From: JAIEPT01 sp038217425
Lineage (GTDB): Bacteria; Planctomycetota; Planctomycetia; Gemmatales; Gemmataceae
Reading direction: 5' to 3'
NCBI GenBank assembly: GCA_038217425.1
Contig: JBBQPM010000155.1
Location: 1-16,431, forward strand
Length of the DNA stretch: 16,431 nucleotides
The translations under genes were made by a program, and so were the position numbers. The notes under the pieces were generated by a model. That model was not told where the DNA came from and did not search any database. It saw only the letters and a list, made by a program, of their open reading frames with translations. Shown in pieces: positions 1 to 6,815 of the stretch; positions within the stretch are counted from its first letter, which is position 1, and each line of letters opens with the position of its first letter.

Positions 1-65
1 GCATCCAGCTAAAATACCGAACATCTGATTTGCAGGCTGCGTCTCCCGCCAATGAAGGAGCAACC

Positions 66-194
66 ATGACCAACTACACGCACATTCTCGATCTCGCAAA
101 AGAAGCCGAGCCACCTTCGGACGGCATCCTGAGCAAGACCGTCTATCAGGACGACCGGAAGAAGGCCGTGATCTTCGGCTTCGGTCAACGGTGA
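66..194 (+). pseudogene. Truncated cupin-domain protein (N-terminal stub)
   Basis: A 42-codon frame opens at an ATG with a strong AAGGAG site 7 bases upstream. It begins MTNYTHILDLAKEAEPP and ends ...VIFGFGQR followed by TGA. The start resembles small single-domain cupins of about 100-110 aa, where a FGF segment leads into the first metal-binding His motif of the beta-barrel. Here the frame stops just before that motif, so no metal site and no barrel remain. The stop lies 4 bases from the convergent stop of the NO reductase gene, as if the rest of the cupin had been replaced when that gene arrived. Cupins are often neighbours of NO-detoxification genes. The cupin call rests on the N-terminal pattern only. 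Confidence 0.5.
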
Positions 195-198
195 TCCC

Positions 199-2460
199 TT
201 ATGCGACAGGCCCCGCTTCTCTCGCCTGGGAATCATCGTGTGTTCCACTCTTTAGCGAGTGTCCTGTTTTCAATCCGGCCACAAACCACACCAGGGCAAT
301 GGCTCCCAGTGCGAAGATCGTGTCGCCCGGCACACGCAGCCAGCGAAGCGTCTGCATGACATCGGTGTGCATGAACTCTGGGCTGCGAGCATACCAGTAG
401 CCTTTCTCGACCGAAGCCCAGGTCTGCATCAACCCGACCGGCAAGAGACTGAGGACGCACATGGCCATCAGGCCGAGGTTCATGGCCCAAAAAGAGAACT
501 TGACCATCCCTTCCTTCCACACGAGGCCTGGCAAAATGGCTCTCAGGCACATCAACATCAAGCCGATGCCAAGCATCCCGTAGACGCCGAACAGGGCGGC
601 ATGGGCGTGAAGCGGGGTCGTGTTCAACCCTTGCATGTAGTAAAGGGCGATGGGCGGGTTAATCATGAAGCCGAACAAACCGGCCCCGACCATGTTCCAA
701 AATGCCGTGGCGACGAAAAAGTAGATCGGCCATTTATACTTGCGAACCCACGGCGTCGCATTCGACATGCGCAGGTCTTCAAGGGCCGGGTATGCGACGA
801 GAATGAGCGGCACAACTTCGAGAGCGCTGAACACGGACCCCCAGGCCAGCGCCACGGTGGGCGTTCCCGAAAAGTACAGGTGGTGGAGCGTGCCGATGAT
901 GCCTCCAGCCAGGAAAATCGTGCCTGACAACAACGACGCTTCCGCCGCCAACCGAGGCGTCACGAGATTTAGGCGATAAAAGAAGAAAGCGATGACCGTC
1001 GTCGCAAAGACCTCGAAGAATCCCTCCACCCACAAGTGAATCACCCACCATCGCCAATATTCCACGATGGTCAGATGGGTGTGCTGGCCCCAAGTCAAAC
1101 CCGCACCGTAGAAGAGGCCGATGGCGGTCGAGGCCATCAAGAAAATCAGGAGCAGATGCTTCTGCTCCCCAGACTGCTTCAAGGCGGGAATAACCACTCG
1201 TGCGACCAACCCCAGCCAGAGCAGCAAACCAACGAAGAGGCCGATCTGCCAGACTCGGCCCAAGTCGATGTACTCATATCCTTGGTGGCCGAGATAGAAC
1301 GAAACCGTCAGCGAGAGATGGTTGTGGATGCTCAACCACTGCCCAATCATCGACCCTACCACGACCACCAGCAAGGCGATGAAGAGAAGATTGACGCCGA
1401 GCTTTTGGCCTTTGGGTTCCGAACCGCTCACCAGCGGCCCCATGAAAAGTCCAGCGGCCAGCCACGCCGTCGCAATCCAAAGCACGCCGAGTTGCAGATG
1501 CCACGTTCGGGCCACGCTGTAGGGCAACCACTTCGAGAGAGGAATTCCGTAGAAGCCGTCGCCCTCGACTCCGTAGTGGGCGGTGACGACGCCGAGCAAG
1601 ATTTGCACGAGGATCATGGCGGAAACGAGCCAAAAATACTTGACCGTCGCCTGTTGCGATGGCGTGGCCTTCCAACCGAGAATTGGGTCGGTTGCGGGGA
1701 CTGGCTCATCAGGGTGTACTTTCCTTTGCGAGGCGTACCACCAGACCATCGATCCGATCCCGGCGAGCAGCATGATGACGCTCACGCCGGTCCAGACCAC
1801 GGCTTCGCCGGTGGGTCGATTGCTGACCAGCGGTTCGTGAGGCCAATTGCTCGTGTAGCTTAGATCGGCTCCCGGTCGATTGGTGGACGCCGCCCACGAG
1901 GTCCAAAAGAAGAACGCCGCCAACTGGCGCAGCTTTTCGGGATCGCTCTGCGCCGCTTTGGGGATGGCGTAATTGACGTTGCCGTTACTGAACACGTCGG
2001 AGTAATGCTTAAGGTTGTCCTCGAACGCCCTTGCTCGCACCGGGTCCACGTTAATGGTTTGCGTGGCTGGATCGAACGTGTTCGTTCGCATCAGGATTTC
2101 GAGACGCTTCTGAAGTTGGGCCTGCTGTTCCGGGGCAATCTGGTCGAAGTCCTTCTGGTAGGTCGTCCCGGCCCACTCGTTGAGGATGAAGACGCATTCT
2201 CGATGGAGCCAGTCCGCCGACCAATCCGGTGCGACGTAGCTGCCGTGGCCCCAAATTGAGCCGACCTGCATCCCTCCCATCGCCTGCCAGACGTTTTGCC
2301 CTACGCCGATGTCGCCACTCGGAATGACAACCGTGCCGTCCGTGGTGACGACCTGTTCGGGAAGAGGTGGAGCCTCCTGGTAGATGCGAGTGCCGACCCA
2401 TCCCAGGACCGAGAATGAAAAGACGAGAACCACTGCGAATGCCAGCCAGAGCTTATTCAT
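199..2460 (-). CDS. norB: Quinol-dependent nitric oxide reductase (qNor), single-subunit
   Basis: Reduces two NO to N2O in the cytoplasmic membrane, taking electrons from quinol. The 753-aa length and the N-terminal extension (TM1, then a soluble periplasmic domain at about residues 30-215 with GDIGVGQNVWQ and WGHGSYVAPDW) are typical of qNor, which fuses the NorC-like part to the NorB-like catalytic part. All expected metal ligands are present: His321 (TWHLQ) and His620 for heme b, His618 for heme b3 (PLHAHAALFG), and His475, Glu479 (IHLWVEG), His526 and His527 (TLHHLYFSGTP) for the non-heme iron. The start at 2460 is preceded by GAAGGAAG. The frame stays open to 2625, but that stretch overlaps the end of the protoglobin frame and was left out. 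It lies 56 bp downstream of the protoglobin frame and is probably cotranscribed. No lesion is seen. Confidence 0.95.
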   Translation of the reverse strand: MNKLWLAFAVVLVFSFSVLGWVGTRIYQEAPPLPEQVVTTDGTVVIPSGDIGVGQNVWQAMGGMQVGSIWGHGSYVAPDWSADWLHRECVFILNEWAGTTYQKDFDQIAPEQQAQLQKRLEILMRTNTFDPATQTINVDPVRARAFEDNLKHYSDVFSNGNVNYAIPKAAQSDPEKLRQLAAFFFWTSWAASTNRPGADLSYTSNWPHEPLVSNRPTGEAVVWTGVSVIMLLAGIGSMVWWYASQRKVHPDEPVPATDPILGWKATPSQQATVKYFWLVSAMILVQILLGVVTAHYGVEGDGFYGIPLSKWLPYSVARTWHLQLGVLWIATAWLAAGLFMGPLVSGSEPKGQKLGVNLLFIALLVVVVGSMIGQWLSIHNHLSLTVSFYLGHQGYEYIDLGRVWQIGLFVGLLLWLGLVARVVIPALKQSGEQKHLLLIFLMASTAIGLFYGAGLTWGQHTHLTIVEYWRWWVIHLWVEGFFEVFATTVIAFFFYRLNLVTPRLAAEASLLSGTIFLAGGIIGTLHHLYFSGTPTVALAWGSVFSALEVVPLILVAYPALEDLRMSNATPWVRKYKWPIYFFVATAFWNMVGAGLFGFMINPPIALYYMQGLNTTPLHAHAALFGVYGMLGIGLMLMCLRAILPGLVWKEGMVKFSFWAMNLGLMAMCVLSLLPVGLMQTWASVEKGYWYARSPEFMHTDVMQTLRWLRVPGDTIFALGAIALVWFVAGLKTGHSLKSGTHDDSQAREAGPVA

Positions 2461-2516
2461 GAAAGCACTTCCTTCGAGATCAGGGGAGGCCAATACTACT
2501 CGGAGTGGTGATCGCA

Positions 2517-3113
2517 CTACGCCACGGTCGCAGGAACGGCGGCTTCTTGGTAGTGGCGGTTGATGAGGTCGTTTTGCAACCACAGCAACTTGCCGAACGC
2601 CCACAGCGTTCGGATTTCCTGTCATCGTTCCCAGCCCACGCTCAAGATCGTGTTCGTCAGGGCGTCGGCAACGAAGCCGAGCAGCGCATTCATTTGCACC
2701 AGCGGCACGATGAGTTCTTTGGCTCCCGCCTTCGATGTGTGCATCTTGCCGACCATATCGAGGTAGGCGACCATTTTCCCGTCGTAGGGCTTGCTGACGA
2801 GTGCCGTCAAGTATCGGGCCAGATGTTCCTTGCGGAAGCGAATCATCTTGTGATTCTGAGTCGCTTCTTCGAGAGTTTTCGGTACGGCCCCCTCGTAGCC
2901 CGCTTGCCGAGGGACAAAGTGCCTCCAGGTGGCGTCATAGCGGTGAAGCTGTTCGTAGACCGCATCCACCAACGTCGGCACAACCGGGGCCAAGACCGGG
3001 GCGGCGGCGTGAATTGCCGCTACATCTTCAGCACCAAATCCCATGAATTCCGACGTGTACTGGAAACGGTAGCCGAGGTCCGACTCAAGGCGTTGTTAGT
3101 TAACGTGGATCAT
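2517..3113 (-). pseudogene. Protoglobin-like heme protein with two in-frame stops
   Basis: One reading frame of 198 codons (start ATG at 3113, GAGGAG 6 bases upstream, final TAG at 2517-2519) encodes a whole protoglobin-type globin but is broken by TAA at codon 6 (3096-3098) and TGA at codon 164 (2622-2624). Around the stops the frame still reads sensibly: MIHVN-stop-QRLESDLGYRFQYTSEF at the front and RTLWAFGKLLWLQNDLINR, the expected last helix, at the back. His97 in FRKEHLARYL is the likely proximal heme ligand. Protoglobins bind O2, CO and NO, which fits the place directly upstream of qNor. A shorter product could start at ATG 3044 and run to 2622 (140 aa), lacking both the N-terminal helix and the last helix. 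Substitutions, not indels, explain both lesions. It is either a recent pseudogene or affected by sequence error. Confidence 0.75.
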
Positions 3114-3171
3114 GGGAGACTCCTCTGAGGCAGGTAAACGTGAGGGGTTCAAAAGCCAAATCGGACATAGT

Positions 3172-3210
3172 CATCCAGTTTCCGCTAGAATACAGCGGTA
3201 TAATTGGATG
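3172..3210 (+). promoter_or_regulatory. Nested dyad overlapping a perfect -10 in the regulator/globin divergent promoter
   Basis: In the 131-bp space between the divergent globin and Rrf2 genes, CATCCA (3172-3177) and TGGATG (3205-3210) form an outer inverted repeat. CCGCT (3182-3186) and AGCGG (3194-3198) form an inner one with a 7-base loop. A perfect TATAAT sits at 3199-3204, directed at the Rrf2 gene. No good -35 is visible at 16-18 bp spacing, which suits an activated or tightly controlled promoter. A dyad laid over the -10 is where an autorepressing Rrf2 dimer could bind. The sequence does not match the E. coli NsrR consensus closely. Operator function is inferred. Confidence 0.4.
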
Positions 3211-3244
3211 TCAAGGTCCAGTTTTGTTTTCCGAGGACCGGCGT

Positions 3245-3667
3245 ATGTTTTCGCAAACCGTCGAATATGCTTTGCGGGCGGTTGTTCATTTGGCCGATCA
3301 GTTCCCTTCGCCTCGGACCACGGACCAGATTGGGACGGCAACGCTGGTCCCCAAGGCATATTTGTCGAAGGTCTTACAGGGGTTGTGCCACGCCAATATC
3401 GTGCAGTCGAAGCGTGGTATTGGGGGTGGCATGACCCTCATAACATCACCTACTCACTTAACCCCTCTGGAAGTCATCAATGCGGTGGAGCCAATTGGCC
3501 GAATTCGAGAATGCCCGCTCGGTCTGACGGCTCACGGAATTCGCTTGTGTCCATTACATAAATGACTCGATAGTTCCTTGGCGCTGGTCGAGGACGCATT
3601 TCGGAAAACGACGCTGGCCGAGATTCTGGCCGAACCGACGAAGAGTTATCCGCTTTGCGATTTTCCG
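3245..3667 (+). pseudogene. Rrf2/NsrR-family transcriptional regulator with in-frame TGA
   Basis: The frame starts MFSQTVEYALRAVVHLAD at ATG 3245, with GAGGA 7 bases upstream, and carries the usual Rrf2 winged helix: the recognition-helix region VPKAYLSKVLQ, then the wing SKRGIGGGM, then LTPLEVINAVEPI. It stops at TGA 3563-3565 after 106 codons, just after LCPLHK. The same frame continues LDSSLALVEDAFRKTTLAEI to PLCDFP (3667), which is the normal C-terminal helix of such regulators, so the TGA probably replaced an Arg CGA codon. Two cysteines (in RECPLG and LCPLH) could take part in an Fe-S site; the third cysteine of classical NsrR is not at its usual place. The gene is divergent from globin-qNor, so NO-responsive control of that unit is likely in the ancestor. 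The truncated form keeps the DNA-binding domain but loses part of the dimer helix. Confidence 0.8.
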
Positions 3668-3714
3668 TCCGGTGACCACATCTCAATCAAGACGGAACTT
3701 CCGATGGCGTCCTT

Positions 3715-3833
3715 CCGTCGAACCGCCATCATAGTACACAGCCGACATTCGCCTTCAAAACCTGATTGCCAGGATCTCCCCTTATCCTACCCAACATTGA
3801 GAACTGCGAGATGGTTGGCATCATCACGCTGGG
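3715..3833 (-). repeat. Diverged ~120-bp direct repeat, copy R1
   Basis: This 119-bp stretch is similar to 4422-4542 in the same orientation, with roughly 80% identity by eye. The best-kept part is the plus-strand block CCGTCGAACCGCCATC followed by GTACACAGCCGACATTCGCC and TTCAAAACCTGA. TTGGCATCATC and CTGGG are also shared near the far end. It lies just downstream (minus sense) of the gene at 3892-4272 and just beyond the tail of the broken Rrf2 gene. Its job is unknown. Confidence 0.75.
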
Positions 3834-3891
3834 TCGAGTAAGGTTGTTCTTCCGTGAAAACGAAATTCCGCCTGACGACGCTATTACCGCA

Positions 3892-4272
3892 CTAATCGGC
3901 GTATAAGCGATCTGTGATTCCTTCCCGATTCGTAGCCTGCTCAATTCCGGTTTCACGGTCACCGGAAATGAAAACGGCTTCATATGTTTCATCTAATGGG
4001 ATGGCGAGAGCGCCGAGAGTGAGGTCAATTATTAACTTCATCTGCTCAAAAACGTGGTACGGAGCAGGAATCCGAATACGCAATTGGGTCTTGATATGCC
4101 CCTCGCAAGGATGATGGACGTCTATCCAGCCAATGTGCGTAAAGGTAAGGCGAGTGCGCGACCATCTTCCGAGATCGAAGGAGATGCTCGACTGCGACTT
4201 AAAGGCAACTCTGGCGGTCACACCGAATAGGCAGAACGCATCGTTGTCGTTTGAAAGGCGAGAAGTGTCCAC
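3892..4272 (-). CDS. Hypothetical protein, 126 aa (unrecognised)
   Basis: I do not recognise this protein. It starts with GTG at 4272, with AGGA 8 bases upstream, and reads MDTSRLSNDNDAFCLFG. It is soluble, without signal peptide or membrane segment, and contains alternating hydrophobic stretches such as TRLTFTHIGWIDVHH, TQLRIRIPAP and MKLIIDLTLGALAIP that suggest a beta-rich fold. The C-terminus (VFISGDRETGIEQATNREG) is polar. It stands between the two copies of a 120-bp repeat and next to a SUKH-type gene on the same strand, so it could be another small immunity-like or cassette-borne protein, but this is inferred from context only. A real gene is likely because of the start signal and residue composition. 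Confidence 0.55.
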   Translation of the reverse strand: MDTSRLSNDNDAFCLFGVTARVAFKSQSSISFDLGRWSRTRLTFTHIGWIDVHHPCEGHIKTQLRIRIPAPYHVFEQMKLIIDLTLGALAIPLDETYEAVFISGDRETGIEQATNREGITDRLYAD

Positions 4273-4421
4273 GTTCTTAGTCCTGTTCTCGGATCAAGCT
4301 GAATCTTCAATCATTCACCAAGGATTAAGCCTTAGTAGTTCAAGGTGCCTTTCGCTCAGGGTTCTCTCCATGCTAGCACGTCCTGCCCGGCAAACGGCAC
4401 GTCGAATGTGAGTATCTTTCC

Positions 4422-4542
4422 CCGTCGAACCGCCATCAAAGTACACAGCCGACATTCGCCTTCAAAACCTGACTTCCACAACCTCCCTTTATTCTACCCA
4501 ATCGGGACGACTGCGGGATCGTTGGCATCATCGCAACCTGGG
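4422..4542 (-). repeat. Diverged ~120-bp direct repeat, copy R2
   Basis: This 121-bp copy pairs with R1 at 3715-3833. It starts 18 bp past the stop of the SUKH-type gene (minus sense), so both copies follow the 3' end of a small gene on the same strand. The last 50 or so bases (minus sense) are almost identical between copies, while the middle has drifted with small indels. In R1 (minus sense) a CCAAC/GTTGG pair could form a hairpin; in R2 only CCAA/TTGG is kept. Confidence 0.75.
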
Positions 4543-4559
4543 CGGGCAGTCTATGACAA

Positions 4560-5129
4560 TCAGATTAGCCCTTCTGGGCCATTAGTGATGTATATGGTGA
4601 GGAAGTTGGAATGACTCGTCGCAACGTAATGGTATCGATTCGTGTACTCATAAATGCTCACAACTGCGTTCTTACCCTCAACATCCCTTCCCAGATTGAT
4701 TGCCCAGTGGCTTGCCTCAATGTTGTAATCGCCAAACAGAAAGAAGGATGCAGCGTCGGGCAAGAGAAACCTCGGATATGGCTCGTTCCCTCTCAGACGA
4801 TGCCAGCCCTCGCCTAACGGAGTCGATTCGTCAATTCTTTCGCCCAATGCCCATCCTTGTTCGACGGTCGGAGCGTAACTCTGGTGAAGCTCAAAAACGT
4901 CTATGACACGTCGATACTCCTGGAGCGACCAAAGCCTCGCAAGGCCGTGAAGTTCGCTGGGCGGCAAACCGTTGACAGTCAAGACGTATTCCCTAAGATC
5001 AAGCGGCATCTGTACGCCCCACTGGGCTTCAAACTCGCTCAAGATGCTTTGCGTGATTTTTTCATTTGGTTGCACTCCCTCTGAAAGCCAAAGGGTTTTC
5101 AGAGTCGCACCCAGGCTATGCCTGTCCAT
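4560..5129 (-). CDS. SMI1/KNR4 (SUKH superfamily) protein
   Basis: A 189-aa soluble protein starting at ATG 5129 behind GGGAGG (8-base spacing). It has the SUKH layout: an early acidic helix and SEFEAQWGVQMPLDLREYVL (about residues 31-50, the 'FE...G..LP.DYR.FL' pattern), a GLPPSE turn, a central loop with LARLWSLQEYRR, a beta region FLLPDAASFFLFGDYNIEAS around 125-145, and the final TSHSNFLTIYI helix. SUKH-1 proteins are common as immunity proteins against secreted or contact-dependent toxins and also occur as free-standing intracellular proteins. No toxin gene is visible nearby, so it is an orphan here. It precedes repeat R2. The family call is fairly secure; the immunity role is inferred. 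Confidence 0.75.
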   Translation of the reverse strand: MDRHSLGATLKTLWLSEGVQPNEKITQSILSEFEAQWGVQMPLDLREYVLTVNGLPPSELHGLARLWSLQEYRRVIDVFELHQSYAPTVEQGWALGERIDESTPLGEGWHRLRGNEPYPRFLLPDAASFFLFGDYNIEASHWAINLGRDVEGKNAVVSIYEYTNRYHYVATSHSNFLTIYITNGPEGLI

Positions 5130-5159
5130 TCACCGTGCCTCCCGTTTTTGAGCAGACGC

Positions 5160-5675
5160 TTACCTCTTCACCTCCGAAAACCACGTCAAAGGGCAGAGTA
5201 TACTGTGAATGTCCTTCGTGCCGACACCGCATTTGCCCCACAAGTCCGGGATATTGTCGCGGCGTCAGAAGGAGATGAATCTTGTCCTTCATCAACGCCT
5301 GGAGGTTCGGCTTGCCCTGCCAGTTGGCGACGACGGCGACTCGAAGAACGTCGGTCGGGTAGTTTTGAAAAAGCTGTCGGTAGAGGTTTGATCGCCGGTG
5401 CTGACCGAATAGTAAACCTCGCCGTTCTTGGGCAACGGGATTTCGACATGATGAAGGGTCGTGTTTCCCGGAGCCTTGACCTCCTGGCCGTAGTCCATCG
5501 TCGGCCCGAACTTCACCTTCGAGTCGCCTGGCGTCTTAGTTGTCCAGTTCACGACCAGCTTCGACGGGTCATTGGTGCGGTGCGTGAGCCAAATGCGTTC
5601 GACCTGGGGTGAGGCAGGGTAGGCCAGGATCAGAACGGCGCTGAGGGAAGAAAGGCAAAAACACGGCTTGGTCAT
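5160..5675 (-). pseudogene. Metallophosphoesterase (purple acid phosphatase-like), frameshifted and truncated
   Basis: The frame opens with MTKPCFCLSSLSAVLILAYP, a signal peptide, followed by a fibronectin-III-like domain (WLTHRTNDPSKLVVNWTT, YGQEVKAPGNTTLHHVEIP, VYYSVSTGD) as at the front of purple acid phosphatases. Near 5360 the frame is lost: the next frame gives VLRVAVVANWQGKPNLQALM and KDKIHLLLT. Near 5260 it is lost again, and a third frame gives DNIPDLWGKCGVGTKDIHS, the expected run after the first metal-binding region. The gene then ends at 5160, lacking most of the catalytic domain (no GNHD motif). At least two frameshifts plus a 3' truncation make it a pseudogene. It lies at the end of the minus-strand operon, 77 bp after the DUF6933-like gene. 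The exported enzyme would have hydrolysed phosphoesters outside the cytoplasm. Confidence 0.7.
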
Positions 5676-5752
5676 AGATCACCATTTTCAGCAAAAAGAC
5701 AACGCCATAACCGGCTCAGCCCCAAAAATTCGGTTTGCGATTGCTCTCCCGG

Positions 5753-6265
5753 TCAAGGCTCAACCTCGTTCGCCAATGTCTTGAACACATCTCGTGGAAT
5801 ACCATAGGGGCTGCCGCTGCTATTCAGCGCCGACATCGGCATTCCGTTGAGCAGGAAGCCGACGTCGAACGGCGAGATTTCGCCCCCGGCCAGGTGGTAC
5901 GTGGCGTGTTTGACCAAATCGTTCGTAGACCCCGTGACGGAGCGGTTCAGGGCTTTGGCGAATCGAACCGATCCCGTGGCCGGGACGATGAATCGGTGGT
6001 AGACGAACTCCTGGCCATCGGATTCCATGAATTCCCGGATGTTGCTCAAGGCCCGCTCGATGAAGTAGCTTTCGTTCGTGATCCCCTTGCCAAACATCAC
6101 GACGGAGTAAAGCGACTTCGTGTTGGCCAGGAGAATGTACTGCGCCCGATCAGCAACGAACAATTGGGCCGACCAGTCGGCATACGGATTCTCATCAAGT
6201 GGGAGCGATCTTGAAGTCCCCGCCTTGATCTTGGCGTTCAGCTTTTGAGAAAGTCGGAAGATCAT
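5753..6265 (-). CDS. DUF6933-like protein, 170 aa
   Basis: Begins MIFRLSQKLNAKIKAG at ATG 6265, with AGGA 6 bases upstream; the frame is open further up but no other start has a ribosome-binding site. The pattern NPYADWSAQLFVADRAQYI, then LANTKSLYSVVMFGKGITN, then FIVPATGSVRFAKALNRSVT, then NDLVKHATYHL is that of the family I know as DUF6933, found widely in bacteria as a 160-180 aa soluble protein. No catalytic residues are assigned for the family and no function is known. It has no signal peptide. It follows the 153-aa gene by 37 bp in a seven-gene minus-strand operon. Family match from memory, not searched. Confidence 0.65.
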   Translation of the reverse strand: MIFRLSQKLNAKIKAGTSRSLPLDENPYADWSAQLFVADRAQYILLANTKSLYSVVMFGKGITNESYFIERALSNIREFMESDGQEFVYHRFIVPATGSVRFAKALNRSVTGSTNDLVKHATYHLAGGEISPFDVGFLLNGMPMSALNSSGSPYGIPRDVFKTLANEVEP

Positions 6266-6302
6266 GGAATCCTCGCTTATTCCGGTTGATGCCTCTGGCC
6301 GG

Positions 6303-6764
6303 TCAATCCCAATCCGGTTCAGGGTCACTAAAATCCCTTCTCGGTTTGGACCATCTGCCCGTCACTTCGTACCAAGCGAGGTCCGTGATTTGTTGCAACA
6401 GCTCCATCTCCACGTCCATGCGCAGGTCGTCGGGGAAGTAGCGGTCAGCCTCGCTTTCGTTGCACATCCCGATTTCCGTCTCCCGCCAGAGAGAGATGAT
6501 CGTGGAGTCGTCCAACGGGCGCAGCAAGGAGCGAATCGCCTCTATGATCGGCTTCTCCAGATGCCCGTCGAAACCGTCTCGTTTTTTGATCTGCTTGAGG
6601 ATCGTCGGCCACAAAAACTTCCTCGGAGCCAACCGGTGCTGAACCAGTTCCTCCCGGATTTCACCCACGGCATCGAACAGGTACACGGTCTTTGGTACGG
6701 CTTTCGGTGAATCCGCCTTTTCCTCATCACGAGGCGTTCGACGTTTGGTCTTTTTCTCAGCCAT
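6303..6764 (-). CDS. Conserved-looking hypothetical protein, 153 aa
   Basis: I do not recognise a family. From MAEKKTKRRTPRDEEK it has a very basic, low-complexity first 25 residues, then a folded part rich in helices: VYLFDAVGEIREELVQHRL, FLWPTILKQIKKRD, KPIIEAIRSLLRPLD, TIISLWRETEIG and a final MELLQQITDLAWYEVTGRW. It is cytosolic and acidic at the C-terminus (DFSDPEPDWD). An alternative start at 6809 adds 15 residues and would begin 7 bases after the upstream stop; neither start has a clear Shine-Dalgarno, and I prefer 6764 because the extension looks unlike protein. It is the fifth gene of the operon. Confidence 0.6.
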   Translation of the reverse strand: MAEKKTKRRTPRDEEKADSPKAVPKTVYLFDAVGEIREELVQHRLAPRKFLWPTILKQIKKRDGFDGHLEKPIIEAIRSLLRPLDDSTIISLWRETEIGMCNESEADRYFPDDLRMDVEMELLQQITDLAWYEVTGRWSKPRRDFSDPEPDWD

Positions 6765-6815
6765 TCTACACCGTCTTGATCCAGGCCGACTCAACGAAAC
6801 ATGCCCCAAGCCGCC

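Noticed and set aside
1036..1863. Long plus-strand frame opposite qNor
   Set aside because: It is antisense to a fully conserved enzyme and has the low-complexity composition of a shadow frame.
2461..2625. Extension of the qNor frame upstream to 2625
   Set aside because: The extra residues are Arg/Pro-rich and overlap the globin C-terminal frame; ATG 2460 has a clear GAAGGAAG site.
3715..4542. True integron attC sites
   Set aside because: Only one GTTRRRY-like site (in R1) and a short weak stem are present; no integron integrase is in the window. Kept only as a cassette-like observation.
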